Positions 40,258 to 48,404 of a DNA stretch of 64,000 bases are shown here, piece by piece; positions within the stretch are counted from its first letter, which is position 1, and each line of letters starts with the position of its first letter. This DNA is from Devosia sp. A16. GTDB taxonomy: Bacteria; Pseudomonadota; Alphaproteobacteria; Rhizobiales; Devosiaceae. The translations under genes were made by a program, and so were the position numbers. The stretch is from the NCBI RefSeq assembly GCF_001402915.1, contig NZ_CP012945.1, positions 2,643,501 to 2,707,500 of the forward strand. Reading direction: 5' to 3'. The notes under the pieces were generated by a model, which worked only from the letters and a program-made list of their open reading frames with translations, had not been told where the DNA came from and made no database searches.

Positions 40258-41168
40258 GCGGCATTCTCCACAAAACCGAGGATCGCAGCCCCGACGAGGC
40301 CGGGCTCTAGCGTGAGTCGCGAAGGCACCACCAGCGGCGCGTCGAGCCGGCGCAGGATGCGCTGGCGCACCGCTCTGTCGAGCAGCGCGATGAACTCGGG
40401 CACTTTGCCAAGGCCGCCTCCGACCGGGACGATGCCGGCGCCGACCACATTGATCACCAGCGCCAGCGGGCCGGCGAGCAGGTCGATCTGCACCTCGATG
40501 GTGCGCGCCGCCCGGGCGTCGCCGGCCAGCCAAGCTTCGACGATGGCGGTGCTGGGGAGCTCGACGCCGAAGAGGTGCTTGTGCAGCCGCTCCGTGCCGC
40601 GCGCCGCGCCGACCGTGTCGACGCAGCCGGTCTGGCCGCACCCGCAGGCAAAGCGCGGGATGGCGACGGGCGGCTCGCCTGCGGAGGTGGCGGCGACCGG
40701 CCCGTGTCCCCACTCGCCCGCAAAGCCGCCGGCGCCGTTGACGATCCGCCCGTCGATCACGATGCCGCCGCCCACCCCGGTGCCCAAGATGGCGCCGAAG
40801 ACGATGCGGTGGCCACGCCCGGCGCCTTCCACCGCCTCGGCCAGCGCGAAGCAGTCAGCATCGTTGGCGACGAATACCGGTCGGCCGAGCGCCATGGCGA
40901 GTTCGGGGCCGAGCTTGCGGCCATCGGCGCAAGGGATGTTGGCGACGGTGATGACCTCGGTGGCCGGATCGACCACCCCGGTGATCGAGATGGCGATCGG
41001 CGTGCCCTGCGGCGCGCCGGCCCGGTCGACCACGCCACGCATCGCGGCGACGAAGGCGGCGAAATCGTCGAGCGGCGTCGGCACGCGGCCGAGCGGGGTC
41101 AGTTCCGAAGCGCTGCGGGCCAGCGCCGCCTTGATCCCGGAACCGCCAATATCGAAGCAGATAATCAT
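40254..41168 (-). CDS. ROK family sugar kinase, probable N-acetylglucosamine kinase
   Basis: 304 residues. It has the ATP phosphate motif FDIGGSGIKAALA at the N-terminus, the GTGVGGGIVIDG loop, and the zinc-binding motif GHGPV...CGCGQTGCVDT, as in NagK and ManK-type ROK kinases. The catalytic Asp is in FVANDADCFALAEA. No DNA-binding domain is present, so it is an enzyme rather than a ROK repressor. In this locus the most fitting substrate is GlcNAc. The start is ATG 41168. Divergent from the LacI gene by 86 bp. Confidence 0.88.
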   Translation of the reverse strand: MIICFDIGGSGIKAALARSASELTPLGRVPTPLDDFAAFVAAMRGVVDRAGAPQGTPIAISITGVVDPATEVITVANIPCADGRKLGPELAMALGRPVFVANDADCFALAEAVEGAGRGHRIVFGAILGTGVGGGIVIDGRIVNGAGGFAGEWGHGPVAATSAGEPPVAIPRFACGCGQTGCVDTVGAARGTERLHKHLFGVELPSTAIVEAWLAGDARAARTIEVQIDLLAGPLALVINVVGAGIVPVGGGLGKVPEFIALLDRAVRQRILRRLDAPLVVPSRLTLEPGLVGAAILGFVENAA

Positions 41169-41254
41169 CACTGTTGAGTGCTTTCCAACAAGCAGGCATC
41201 TACCTTCGGCAAACGCCCCCGACTCGGTCGGCGCGAAAGGTGCGATGACGGACA

Positions 41255-42256
41255 ATGGTTGAACAGGCCCGGCAGCAGGCGACGCCCACCATCGACGATG
41301 TCGCGGCTCTCGCCGGAGTGTCCCGCGCCGTGGCCTCGCGCGCCCTGTCGGCCGAAAAACGTCCGGTTTCGGCGGAAAAGCGCGAGCGGGTGCTGCAGGC
41401 GGCGGCCGAACTCGGCTACCGCGTCAACCTCTTGGCGCAGAGCCTCACGACCAAGACGGTCAACCTCGTGGCCGTGGTGGTTAACCACATCCACGACCTC
41501 TCCGATCTCGACCTGTTCGACCAGTTGCTGGCCGAGACCCAGGCCATCGGCAAGCAGGTGATTCTCATCCGCGTCGGCTCGGTCGACAAGGTCGAAGAAT
41601 TTCTGCGCCAGGGCGTCGCCTATCATGTCGATGCGGCGCTGGTGTTTTCCGATTTCGCCGATGCCGAAACGGTACGCAGGATGTTCCGCTCCGACCTGGT
41701 GGTGATGCTCAACGGCCGGCACGACCAGCTGTCTCCGACGGTGATCCCCGACGAGGCCATGGGCATCGGCCAGGCGGTCGCCGATGCGGCGCAGCACGGA
41801 GTGAAGACCGCGGCACTGGTCACCGGACGCGCCTCGTCGCTGGTCGAGGAAGCCCGCATAGCCTCTTACCTCGCAGCGTTTCAGCGGCACGGCATAGATC
41901 TCGTCCAGACGGTCCAGGGCGACTACTCCTATCAGAGCGGCCATGCCGCAGCGGCAGCGGTGGCGGGTTTCGACTGCCCCGACGCGGTGTTCTGCACTTC
42001 CGACGCCATGGCGATGGGCATTCTAGACGTCTGCCGCGAGGACTTTCCGGGCAACCGCCCGACCCGCTTCCGGCTCTACGGCTTCGACAACCTGTCGCTC
42101 ACCGATTTCGATGCCTACCCGATCTCGTCCATCGGCTACGACAAGGCCGATTACGTGCGCCAGATGGTCCGCTTCCTTGCCGATCCCACGGCGTTTACGC
42201 CGGGCCAGGCCCCGGTGACGATCCCGACGCGGTTCGTGCCGAGAAAGACCAGTTGA
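41255..42256 (+). CDS. LacI-family transcriptional regulator of the adjacent locus
   Basis: 333 residues. The HTH and hinge are clear: TIDDVAALAGVSRAVASRALSAEKRPVSAEKRERVLQAAAELGYRVN, with a LacI-type hinge helix (NLLAQSLTTKTVNLVAVVV). A periplasmic-binding-like sensor domain follows. It is divergent from the ROK-cutC pair and lies 258 bp from the end of the ABC operon. The perfect palindrome GTGAAACCGGTTTCAC before the transporter operon has the symmetry of a LacI-family operator and is the natural target. Ligand unknown, perhaps GlcNAc or a glycosyl-asparagine. Confidence 0.92.
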   Translation: MVEQARQQATPTIDDVAALAGVSRAVASRALSAEKRPVSAEKRERVLQAAAELGYRVNLLAQSLTTKTVNLVAVVVNHIHDLSDLDLFDQLLAETQAIGKQVILIRVGSVDKVEEFLRQGVAYHVDAALVFSDFADAETVRRMFRSDLVVMLNGRHDQLSPTVIPDEAMGIGQAVADAAQHGVKTAALVTGRASSLVEEARIASYLAAFQRHGIDLVQTVQGDYSYQSGHAAAAAVAGFDCPDAVFCTSDAMAMGILDVCREDFPGNRPTRFRLYGFDNLSLTDFDAYPISSIGYDKADYVRQMVRFLADPTAFTPGQAPVTIPTRFVPRKTS

Positions 42257-42287
42257 AGTCTTCCACCCGCGTCCACCCCATCCTCGG

Positions 42288-42371
42288 TGTCACCCCGCGA
42301 AAGCGGGGCCTCCGTTTGCGATGGTGCCTCCGGCGGGAAAACAGAGGTTCCCGCTTTCGCGGGAGTGACCC
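42288..42371. repeat. Inverted repeat of the CCCGCGAAAGCGGG family, copy 2
   Basis: GTCACCCCGCGAAAGCGGGG and CCCGCTTTCGCGGGAGTGAC form the ends. The core CCTCCGTTTGCGATGGTGCC is shared with 47338-47420. Located between LacI and the ABC operon end. The rest of this 258-bp gap holds the hairpin at 42438-42463. Confidence 0.75.
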
Positions 42372-42437
42372 GGTGAGTGGCGCAAATATCTGAGGTAGTG
42401 GAGATGGCGGCTGCCACCACCACCCCCACAAATGGTT

Positions 42438-42463
42438 CCGGGCCGCCTTGGGGGACGGCCCGG
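42438..42463 (-). terminator. Hairpin downstream of the ABC transporter operon
   Basis: CCGGGCCG and CGGCCCGG are perfect 8-bp arms with a ten-base loop, 52 bp after the SBP stop. It lacks a strong U-run, so it may serve as an mRNA 3' stabiliser or weak terminator. Confidence 0.55.
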
Positions 42464-42514
42464 CAGTCGGCATGGGCGGCGGCAAAGGGAGAAGGACGCC
42501 GCCCGGCCGGTGTC

Positions 42515-43306
42515 TTACCAGAGCGCGGTCAGCGCCGGCGGGTTGGCGGTCTCGCCCCACCACTTCTTGTAGTTCGCCGCATAGGCGCCCGACTGGATGT
42601 AATCGGACACGAACATGTCGAGCCAGCGCACGAATTCCGGATCGCCCTTGGCCACGGCAATGCCGATCGGGTCGTTCGAATAGAGGCCCGGGAGGGTCAC
42701 GAGGCTCGGGTTCTTGGTGGCGAGATAGTCGAGCAGCGACGAATCCTCGATCGCCGCGTCGACGCGCTTCTGCTGCAGCTGCAGCACGCCGTCGGGCGCG
42801 AACTGGTCGACATAAACCAGCTCGGCAGTCGGTACGGCGGTCTTGATGAACGTTTCGCCGGTGGTGCCGCGGCCGACCACGATCTTCTTGCCGGCGAGGC
42901 CGGCGAGGTCGGTGATGCCCGAGTCGGCCTGGACGATGATGCGCAGTCCCGCACGGTTGTAGGGAATGGTGAAGTTCACCGACTTGGCGCGCTCGAGCGT
43001 CGCCGAGGTGTTGGCGACAACGATGTCGAGCTGGCCCGAGACCAGCATCGAGATGCGGGCGTCGCCCGACACGTCGGTGAATTCCACCGGCACGCCGAGT
43101 TTGGTGGCGATCATGTTGGCGACGTCGACGTCGTAGCCGACCGGGTTGTTCTGGTCGTCGCGGAAGCCGATCGGCTCGCCGCCCAGCGACACGCCGATGC
43201 GCACCACGTTGCGGCCGCGGATGTCGTCGAGCATGCCGGCAAAGGCCGGAACGGCCGTGGTGGCGACGAGCGCCAGCGCGGCAATTGCAGTCAGAATACG
43301 CTTCAT
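42515..43306 (-). CDS. ABC transporter substrate-binding protein (polar amino acid type)
   Basis: 263 residues. Signal peptide at 1-23 (MKRILTAIAALALVATTAVPAFA), then a family 3 solute-binding fold: RIGVSLGGEPIGFRDDQNNPVGYDVDVANMIA, ARISMLVSGQLDIVVANTSAT, GRGTTGETFIKTAVP and AYAANYKKWWG. It captures an amino-acid-like ligand in the periplasm. It is last in the operon, 19 bp after the glycosylasparaginase gene, an unusual position for a binding protein, since it usually comes first. The context suggests a ligand such as GlcNAc-asparagine. Confidence 0.92.
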   Translation of the reverse strand: MKRILTAIAALALVATTAVPAFAGMLDDIRGRNVVRIGVSLGGEPIGFRDDQNNPVGYDVDVANMIATKLGVPVEFTDVSGDARISMLVSGQLDIVVANTSATLERAKSVNFTIPYNRAGLRIIVQADSGITDLAGLAGKKIVVGRGTTGETFIKTAVPTAELVYVDQFAPDGVLQLQQKRVDAAIEDSSLLDYLATKNPSLVTLPGLYSNDPIGIAVAKGDPEFVRWLDMFVSDYIQSGAYAANYKKWWGETANPPALTALW

Positions 43307-43325
43307 GGGTTGTTCCTCTCCTTGA

Positions 43326-44243
43326 TCAGATAGTCTTCGCTGCCCGGAGTTCTGCCTCCGGCATCGAGTCGTCCCAGAGCCAGTAGCGGATCTCGCCCTG
43401 GCACCTGAAGTTCACCACCTCGTGGTTTCCCTTGGCGTCGACGGCGTGGATCACCACACCGCCCAGGAACCCCTCGGTGAGTTCATCGAGCTCGTCGACC
43501 GCGAGCTTGACTGCGTCGCTGAGCGAGTAGCCGAGCTTCATGGCGAGGACGATCGTGCGGCTGGTCGAACAGCGCATCGTCATCTCGCCGGTGTGGGTGC
43601 AGGCGGCCGCGCCATAACGGCTGTCGGCGTAGAAGCCGGCGCCGGGGATCGGGCTGTCGCCCAGCCGGCCCGGATATTTCCAGGCCCAGCCGGAGGTCGA
43701 GGTCGCCGCGTGAATGCCGCGCGTCGCGTCGGCGCTGAGATACACCGTGGTGTCCCGCACCCGCTCGGGGTCGGTGATGGTCTTCAAGAGCGGCGCCAGC
43801 GGGGTGTTGGGGAAGGCCGCCTTCTGCTCGGGCGTCATTTCCTGTTCGAGTCGTTCCCACCAGACGCGCCTGGAATCCTCGAGCAGCACGTCGTCGACCG
43901 AGAAACCGGTTTCAGTAGCGAAGCGGCGCGCCCCGGCGCCGGTCAGCATGACGTGCGGCAGCGCCTTCATCACCTCGTGGGCGAGGCGGGCCACCGGGAT
44001 GGTATCGGGCACCGCGCCGACGCTGCCGACATTGCGCGTCGTGCCGTCCATCACCGCGGCATCGCACTCCATCACGCCCAGCATGTTGGGCCAGCCGCCA
44101 TGGCCGACGCTGCGCACCTTCGTCTCGGCCTCGACCCTGGAAATGCCGGCTACCATGGCCGTCAGGCTGTCGGTTCCCTCGCGCAGCATCTCGACGGTGG
44201 TCGGGATGCCGGGCCAGCCTTCGGCATTGGCGATGAACAACAT
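43326..44243 (-). CDS. N4-(beta-N-acetylglucosaminyl)-L-asparaginase (glycosylasparaginase)
   Basis: 305 residues, Ntn-hydrolase that cleaves GlcNAc-Asn to aspartate and the sugar. Family landmarks: RSVGHGGWPNM, AAVMDGTTRNVGSVGAV, WWERLEQE, and the precursor cleavage site D164-T165 (Thr165 becomes the N-terminal nucleophile). STSGWAWKYPGRLGDSPIPG and THTGEMTMR give the substrate pocket. No signal peptide is visible, whereas many bacterial relatives are secreted, so it should act in the cytoplasm on imported substrate. It is in the ABC operon with five bases to the ATPase gene. Confidence 0.9.
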   Translation of the reverse strand: MLFIANAEGWPGIPTTVEMLREGTDSLTAMVAGISRVEAETKVRSVGHGGWPNMLGVMECDAAVMDGTTRNVGSVGAVPDTIPVARLAHEVMKALPHVMLTGAGARRFATETGFSVDDVLLEDSRRVWWERLEQEMTPEQKAAFPNTPLAPLLKTITDPERVRDTTVYLSADATRGIHAATSTSGWAWKYPGRLGDSPIPGAGFYADSRYGAAACTHTGEMTMRCSTSRTIVLAMKLGYSLSDAVKLAVDELDELTEGFLGGVVIHAVDAKGNHEVVNFRCQGEIRYWLWDDSMPEAELRAAKTI

Positions 44244-44248
44244 GATGG

Positions 44249-44983
44249 TCAGTCTTTCCGCATCTTGGAGAGAAACTGCGCGACGCGCGGCTGTGCGAGG
44301 CCGCCATCGTCGGCGAAGAACTTGTCGGTCGGCAGGTCGACCAGCAGCACGCCCTTTTCGAGAAAGACGATGCGGTTGGAGATCTGCCGCGCAAACTCGA
44401 TCTCGTGCGTGACGAACACCATGGTGGTGCCGTCCTTGGCGAGCTTGGCGAGGATATCGAGCACTTCGGCAGTCATCTCGGGGTCGAGCGCGCTGGTGAC
44501 TTCGTCGAGCAAGAGGTAACGCGGTTTCATCGCCAGCGCCCGGCAGATGCCGACGCGCTGCCGCTGTCCGCCCGAAAGCTGCGCCGGGTAGGCGTCGGCG
44601 CGATCGCCCAGGCCCACCTGCGCGAGCAGTGCCCGGCCTTCGGCCTCGGCCTCCGCCTTACCCCGCTTCAGCACCTCGACCGGCGCGAGCGTGATGTTCT
44701 GCAGCGCCGTCATGTGCGGGTAGAGGTTGAACAGCTGGAACACCGTGCCGCTGCGCTTGCGCGCCTCGGCCAGTTCCCTGGGCTTCGACACATCGAAATC
44801 GTCGACGGTGATCTTGCCGGCATTGAGCTTTTCGAGCCCGTTGATGCAGCGGATCAGCGTCGACTTGCCCGAACCGGACGAGCCCAGGATCGACACCACT
44901 TCCCCCGGGTTCACCGTCAGGTTCACCCCGTCGAGGACGGTGACCGGGCCAAAGGCCTTCTTGACGTTTTCGACTTTCAGCAT
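44249..44983 (-). CDS. Amino acid ABC transporter ATP-binding protein
   Basis: 244 residues. Walker A GSSGSGKST, signature LSGGQRQRVGIC, Walker B YLLLDEVTSALDPE (DEV where the family mostly has DEP), and the H-loop VFVTHEI. Highly similar in layout to GlnQ/HisP-type ATPases. Three bases separate it from the permease gene. It powers the two permeases on the cytoplasmic side. Confidence 0.95.
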   Translation of the reverse strand: MLKVENVKKAFGPVTVLDGVNLTVNPGEVVSILGSSGSGKSTLIRCINGLEKLNAGKITVDDFDVSKPRELAEARKRSGTVFQLFNLYPHMTALQNITLAPVEVLKRGKAEAEAEGRALLAQVGLGDRADAYPAQLSGGQRQRVGICRALAMKPRYLLLDEVTSALDPEMTAEVLDILAKLAKDGTTMVFVTHEIEFARQISNRIVFLEKGVLLVDLPTDKFFADDGGLAQPRVAQFLSKMRKD

Positions 44984-44986
44984 GCT

Positions 44987-45658
44987 TCAGAGGCCCCGGA
45001 AGGCGCTGTGCGCCCGCAGACGTTTTTCGGCCCAGGCGCCCAGCGAGGCGACCGCCTTGGCGGCGAGGTAGTAGAGGATGCCGACCGCCGTCCACACGAT
45101 GAACGGCTTCAGCGTCCTCAGGTTGAGCGTCGCGCCGATCTTGGCGAGGTCGAGCACCCCGATCACCGAAATCAGCGAGGTGACCTGCAACTGGTTGACC
45201 AGCAGCGCCGTCAGCGGCCCGATCGAGAAGGCGGCCGCCTGCGGCGCGATCACGTGGCGCAGCACCTGCCAGCGGCTGAGCCCGAACACCCGGGCCGCCT
45301 CGACCTGGTCGCGGCCGATGGATTCGATCGACGACACCGCGATGACGTAGACGAACGCCGCGGTATTGGCCGAGAGCGTCACGATCGCCGCTTGCACCGG
45401 CGTCACGTTGACGTGGAAGAATGCCGGAAAGCCGAAGAACACCAGGAACAGCTGCACCAGCACCGGCGAGTTCTTGAGTACTTCGGCGACGAAGGTGATG
45501 ATCTGCATCAATACCGGTACGCGGTAGAAGCGGACGATGCCCCAGATCACCCCGATGGCGAGCCCGATCAGCGAAGTGACGAGGAACAGCCCGACTGTGA
45601 CCCCGAGGCCCTGCAGCAACAGCACGATGTCGTAAGGGGTGAACTCGGCGTAACGCAT
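44987..45658 (-). CDS. Amino acid ABC transporter permease, second subunit
   Basis: 223 residues with about five membrane helices and the EAA loop QVEAARVFGLSRWQVLRHVIAPQA. Start ATG 45658 overlaps the TGA stop of the preceding permease by one base (TGATG). HisMQ family (LKNSPVLVQLFLVFFG). Confidence 0.95.
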   Translation of the reverse strand: MRYAEFTPYDIVLLLQGLGVTVGLFLVTSLIGLAIGVIWGIVRFYRVPVLMQIITFVAEVLKNSPVLVQLFLVFFGFPAFFHVNVTPVQAAIVTLSANTAAFVYVIAVSSIESIGRDQVEAARVFGLSRWQVLRHVIAPQAAAFSIGPLTALLVNQLQVTSLISVIGVLDLAKIGATLNLRTLKPFIVWTAVGILYYLAAKAVASLGAWAEKRLRAHSAFRGL

Positions 45659-46329
45659 CAGCTCACCTGGGGCTGGAGGTCGCGGTTGAGGCGACGATGG
45701 AGCAGGGTGACGCCAAGCGACACCAGGTAGGTGAGCGCGGCATAGACCACCAGCAGCACCACATAGACCTCGAACGGCCGGAAGGTGTCGGAGGCGACGA
45801 TCTTGGCCTGGCCGGTCAGCTCGTTGAGGGTGATGGTCGACAGGATCGACGAGGTGAGGATCATGTTGATCAGCACCGAGCCGAGCGGCCGCACCGAGGT
45901 GCGGAGCGCGATCGGCAAGACGATACGGGTGAAGGTGATGCGCCTCGACAGCCCGCTGACCTCGGCGGCTTCGAGAATGCCGTTGTCGATGGCGAGGATA
46001 CCGGCGCGGATCGCATCGGAGGCATAGGCGCCGCCGGCGATGGAGAGCGCGATCACCCCGGTGGTGAAGGCGTCGATATAGATGCCGATCTCGGGCAGGC
46101 CGTAATAGAAGAAGAACAGCTGCACGATGAACGGAATGTTGCGGAACAGGTCGACATAGAGGAAGGCCAGCCGGCCGATCCACTTGTTCGCCGAGGTGCG
46201 GGCGATGGCGACCAGCATACCCAGGATCACGCTGCCCACGAGCGCCAGGGCGCAGGCTTCGAGCGTCAATAGCGCCCCCTCGGCGAGGAAGCCGAGATGC
46301 GGAATGAGAATGGTGAGATCGAGCAGCAC
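45658..46329 (-). CDS. Amino acid ABC transporter permease, first subunit
   Basis: 223 residues, HisMQ family, with five membrane helices. DLFRNIPFIVQLFFFYYGLPEIG and the EAA loop EAAEVSGLSRRITFTRIVLPIA are typical. It is the first gene of the operon permease-permease-ATPase-glycosylasparaginase-binding protein. The promoter and LacI-type operator lie within 57 bp of its ATG. A GGAGGG site overlaps the end of the leader. Confidence 0.95.
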   Translation of the reverse strand: MLLDLTILIPHLGFLAEGALLTLEACALALVGSVILGMLVAIARTSANKWIGRLAFLYVDLFRNIPFIVQLFFFYYGLPEIGIYIDAFTTGVIALSIAGGAYASDAIRAGILAIDNGILEAAEVSGLSRRITFTRIVLPIALRTSVRPLGSVLINMILTSSILSTITLNELTGQAKIVASDTFRPFEVYVVLLVVYAALTYLVSLGVTLLHRRLNRDLQPQVS

Positions 46330-46344
46330 GTGCCCTCCCGCCGA

Positions 46345-46360
46345 GTGAAACCGGTTTCAC
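46345..46360. promoter_or_regulatory. LacI-type operator, perfect palindrome GTGAAACCGGTTTCAC
   Basis: The 16-base sequence is fully symmetric about a central CG, with GTGAAACC half-sites. LacI-family operators have this form (AAACC-CG-type centres). It begins 15 bp upstream of the permease ATG and directly follows the -10 region, so a bound repressor would block transcription. The nearest candidate is the LacI gene at 41255-42256. Confidence 0.85.
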
Positions 46361-46386
46361 ATTATGTCACGGTTCGGCGATGTCAA
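46361..46386 (-). promoter_or_regulatory. Sigma-70-type promoter of the ABC operon
   Basis: On the minus strand TTGACA (46386-46381) is a perfect -35. CATAAT (46366-46361) resembles a -10 at 14 bp spacing. A shift of the -10 to TAATGT gives 16 bp with a poorer match. The operator follows immediately. Confidence 0.6.
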
Positions 46387-46553
46387 GCGGCCTCTGCGAC
46401 CTTTCCGGGGCGGGAGTTGGCTCGGCGGGGACCGGCGCACACGCCGCCGTGATCGGCATTGGCCGCCAAGTGTGACCGCAATGCACTCGACAAGTGCCAT
46501 GGCTTTTTGCTGGTAGACACCTTGATATTGCCACCCTTGTTGCGAGACCCGTT

Positions 46554-47213
46554 TTGACCACCCGCCGCCTGTTCCTGATCGGGAGTGCCGCTCTGGCGCT
46601 CAGTGCCTGTTCCTCCACCGGCAAGCGCGACCTCAGCGCGCGGACCAACGTCATCCAGGTCGATGAGCCGTGGGCCAGCTATTACTCGATGAAGACCGAC
46701 GAGCCGTTTCCGGTGCCGGGCATAGATATCCGCAAGATCCCGCAGCAGTTCTGGCGCCAGGAGGTCGATTATGCCGGCGGCGAGAAGCCGGGCACCATCG
46801 TCGTCAACACCACCGAGCGTTTCCTCTACCTGGTGCAGCCGGGCGGCCGGGCGCTGCGTTACGGCGTCGGCGTCGGGCGCGAGGAAGGGCTCAACTTCCG
46901 CGGCTCGGCGGTAATCGCCCGCAAGGCCGAGTGGCCGCGCTGGACCCCGACCGCCAACATGATCAAGACCCAGCCCGAGCGCTACGGCCCGGTGGCCGGC
47001 GGCCTCGAGCCTGGCCTCAAGAACCCGCTCGGCCCGCGCGCCCTCTATCTCTACCGCAACGGCAAGGACACGCATTTCCGCCTGCACGGCACGCTCGAGC
47101 CTTACACCATCGGCCAGTCGGTCTCGTCGGGCTGCATTCGCCTGATCAACCAGGACATCATCGACCTCTACAGCCGCGTCCCCACCGGCACCCGGGTGAT
47201 CGTCACCGGGTGA
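46554..47213 (+). CDS. L,D-transpeptidase lipoprotein (YkuD domain)
   Basis: 219 residues from TTG 46554 (MTTRRLFLIGSAALALSAC), a lipoprotein signal with lipobox LSAC, Cys19. An ATG at 46494 in the same frame adds 20 residues that look non-native. The YkuD domain shows HGTLEPYTIGQSVSSGCIRL, with the catalytic His and the Cys in SGCIR. It cross-links peptidoglycan or attaches proteins to it in the periplasm. It has a divergent promoter region shared with the ABC operon. Confidence 0.9.
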   Translation: MTTRRLFLIGSAALALSACSSTGKRDLSARTNVIQVDEPWASYYSMKTDEPFPVPGIDIRKIPQQFWRQEVDYAGGEKPGTIVVNTTERFLYLVQPGGRALRYGVGVGREEGLNFRGSAVIARKAEWPRWTPTANMIKTQPERYGPVAGGLEPGLKNPLGPRALYLYRNGKDTHFRLHGTLEPYTIGQSVSSGCIRLINQDIIDLYSRVPTGTRVIVTG

Positions 47214-47222
47214 CCTCTTGAT

Positions 47223-47275
47223 CCTCCCCCGCGTGGCGGGGGAGGGGGACCAGCGAAGCTGGTGGAGGGGGCGGC
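47223..47275. repeat. Palindromic repeat with GACCAGCGAAGCTGGTGGAG core
   Basis: ATCCTCCCCCGCGTGGCGGG followed by GGAGGGGGACCAGCGAAGCT and GGTGGAGGGGGCGG. The CCAGCGAAGCTGG hairpin is shared with the cluster at 16741-17123. It follows the L,D-transpeptidase stop. Confidence 0.65.
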
Positions 47276-47337
47276 CAGGACCTCGTCGTGTGCGCGTTCG
47301 CTCCAATCGAGCAAAGTGGCTGCCGCTACCCACCGAG

Positions 47338-47420
47338 TCATTCCCGCGAAAGCGGGAACCTCTGTTTTCTTGGCCTCATGCACCACCGCAAACGGTCCCC
47401 GCTTTTCGCGGGGATGACCC
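47338..47420. repeat. Inverted repeat of the CCCGCGAAAGCGGG family, copy 3
   Basis: GTCATTCCCGCGAAAGCGGG and CCCCGCTTTTCGCGGGGATG are the ends, with CCTCTGTTTTCTTGGCCTCA between. Together with 47223-47275 it fills most of the 363-bp stretch before the acetyltransferase. The remaining ~150 bp show nothing recognisable. Confidence 0.75.
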
Positions 47421-47576
47421 CGAGCCTGGCCGGGCCGCTGAGCGGACTCGCAACCCCGACGCTGATGATCGGGGTTTGCACCGCCCCCACCTCGCCATCC
47501 GGGCAGTCCTCTCCACGCCGGGGTGACAAATGCCGTTCCGCTCAGCATTATGGCCCTCCCGGAATCAGCGGTGGGG

Positions 47577-48404
47577 ATGTCCGTGGCAGCAAAGGCCAAT
47601 ATCGATGCCTGGTTCGAGCGCATCGGCTTTGCCGGCTCGATCGCTCCGTCGCTGGAGACCCTGAGCCAGTTGCATCAGCTGCATCCGGCGGCGATTCCGT
47701 ATGAGAACCTCGATCCGCTGATGGGCGTGCCGATCCGGCTCGACCTCGCCAACCTGCAGCAGAAGCTGCTGTTCGACCGGCGCGGCGGCTATTGCTTCGA
47801 ACACAACCTGCTGTTCAAGGCCATGCTCGAGGAGCTGGATTACGAAGTGAAGATGCACGGCGCCCGGGTGCTGTGGGGGCTCGAGGAGGGCGAGGAGCCG
47901 CCGCTGCGCCATCTGGTGCTGACCGTCGAAGTGGCGGGCGTTACCTACCTCGCCGATGTCGGCTTCGGCGGCCAGACCGCCACTGCGCCACTCCGCCTGC
48001 GCGCCGACCAGCCGCAGGCGACCCCGCTCGACACCTTCCGGCTGCTCGAGTCGGAAGGCACCTGGCAAGTCGATATCGACATCGGAGGGGAGTGGCGCGC
48101 CCTCTACAGCTTCGAGCGCACCGAACGCAGCATGGATGAGCTGCTGGCACTGAACGAGGCCGCCGCCTCGTCGGCATTCTTCACCCGGAACCTGCTGGTT
48201 ACGAGGGTCGAGAAGACCCGCCGCCTGGCGCTGTTCAATACCAAGCTCAACATCCACACCGTCGGGGCTCCGAGCGAGGGCCGGCTGATCGGTTCGGTCG
48301 CCGAGCTGCGGGACCTGCTCACCGGCACCTTCGGGCTGCAACTGCCCAATGACGAACGGCTCGAGCCGGCGCTGCTCAGAATCATCGAGCGCGAGCCCGA
48401 CTGA
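47577..48404 (+). CDS. nat: Arylamine N-acetyltransferase
   Basis: 275 residues. The Cys-His-Asp triad is intact: Cys73 in FDRRGGYCFEHN, His112 in PPLRHLVLTV and Asp127 in YLADVGFGG. It transfers acetyl from acetyl-CoA to aromatic amines or hydrazines. Start ATG 47577 follows GGTGGGG. Two upstream in-frame ATGs (47550, 47523) are possible. Its stop overlaps the next start by one base (TGATG). Confidence 0.93.
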   Translation: MSVAAKANIDAWFERIGFAGSIAPSLETLSQLHQLHPAAIPYENLDPLMGVPIRLDLANLQQKLLFDRRGGYCFEHNLLFKAMLEELDYEVKMHGARVLWGLEEGEEPPLRHLVLTVEVAGVTYLADVGFGGQTATAPLRLRADQPQATPLDTFRLLESEGTWQVDIDIGGEWRALYSFERTERSMDELLALNEAAASSAFFTRNLLVTRVEKTRRLALFNTKLNIHTVGAPSEGRLIGSVAELRDLLTGTFGLQLPNDERLEPALLRIIEREPD

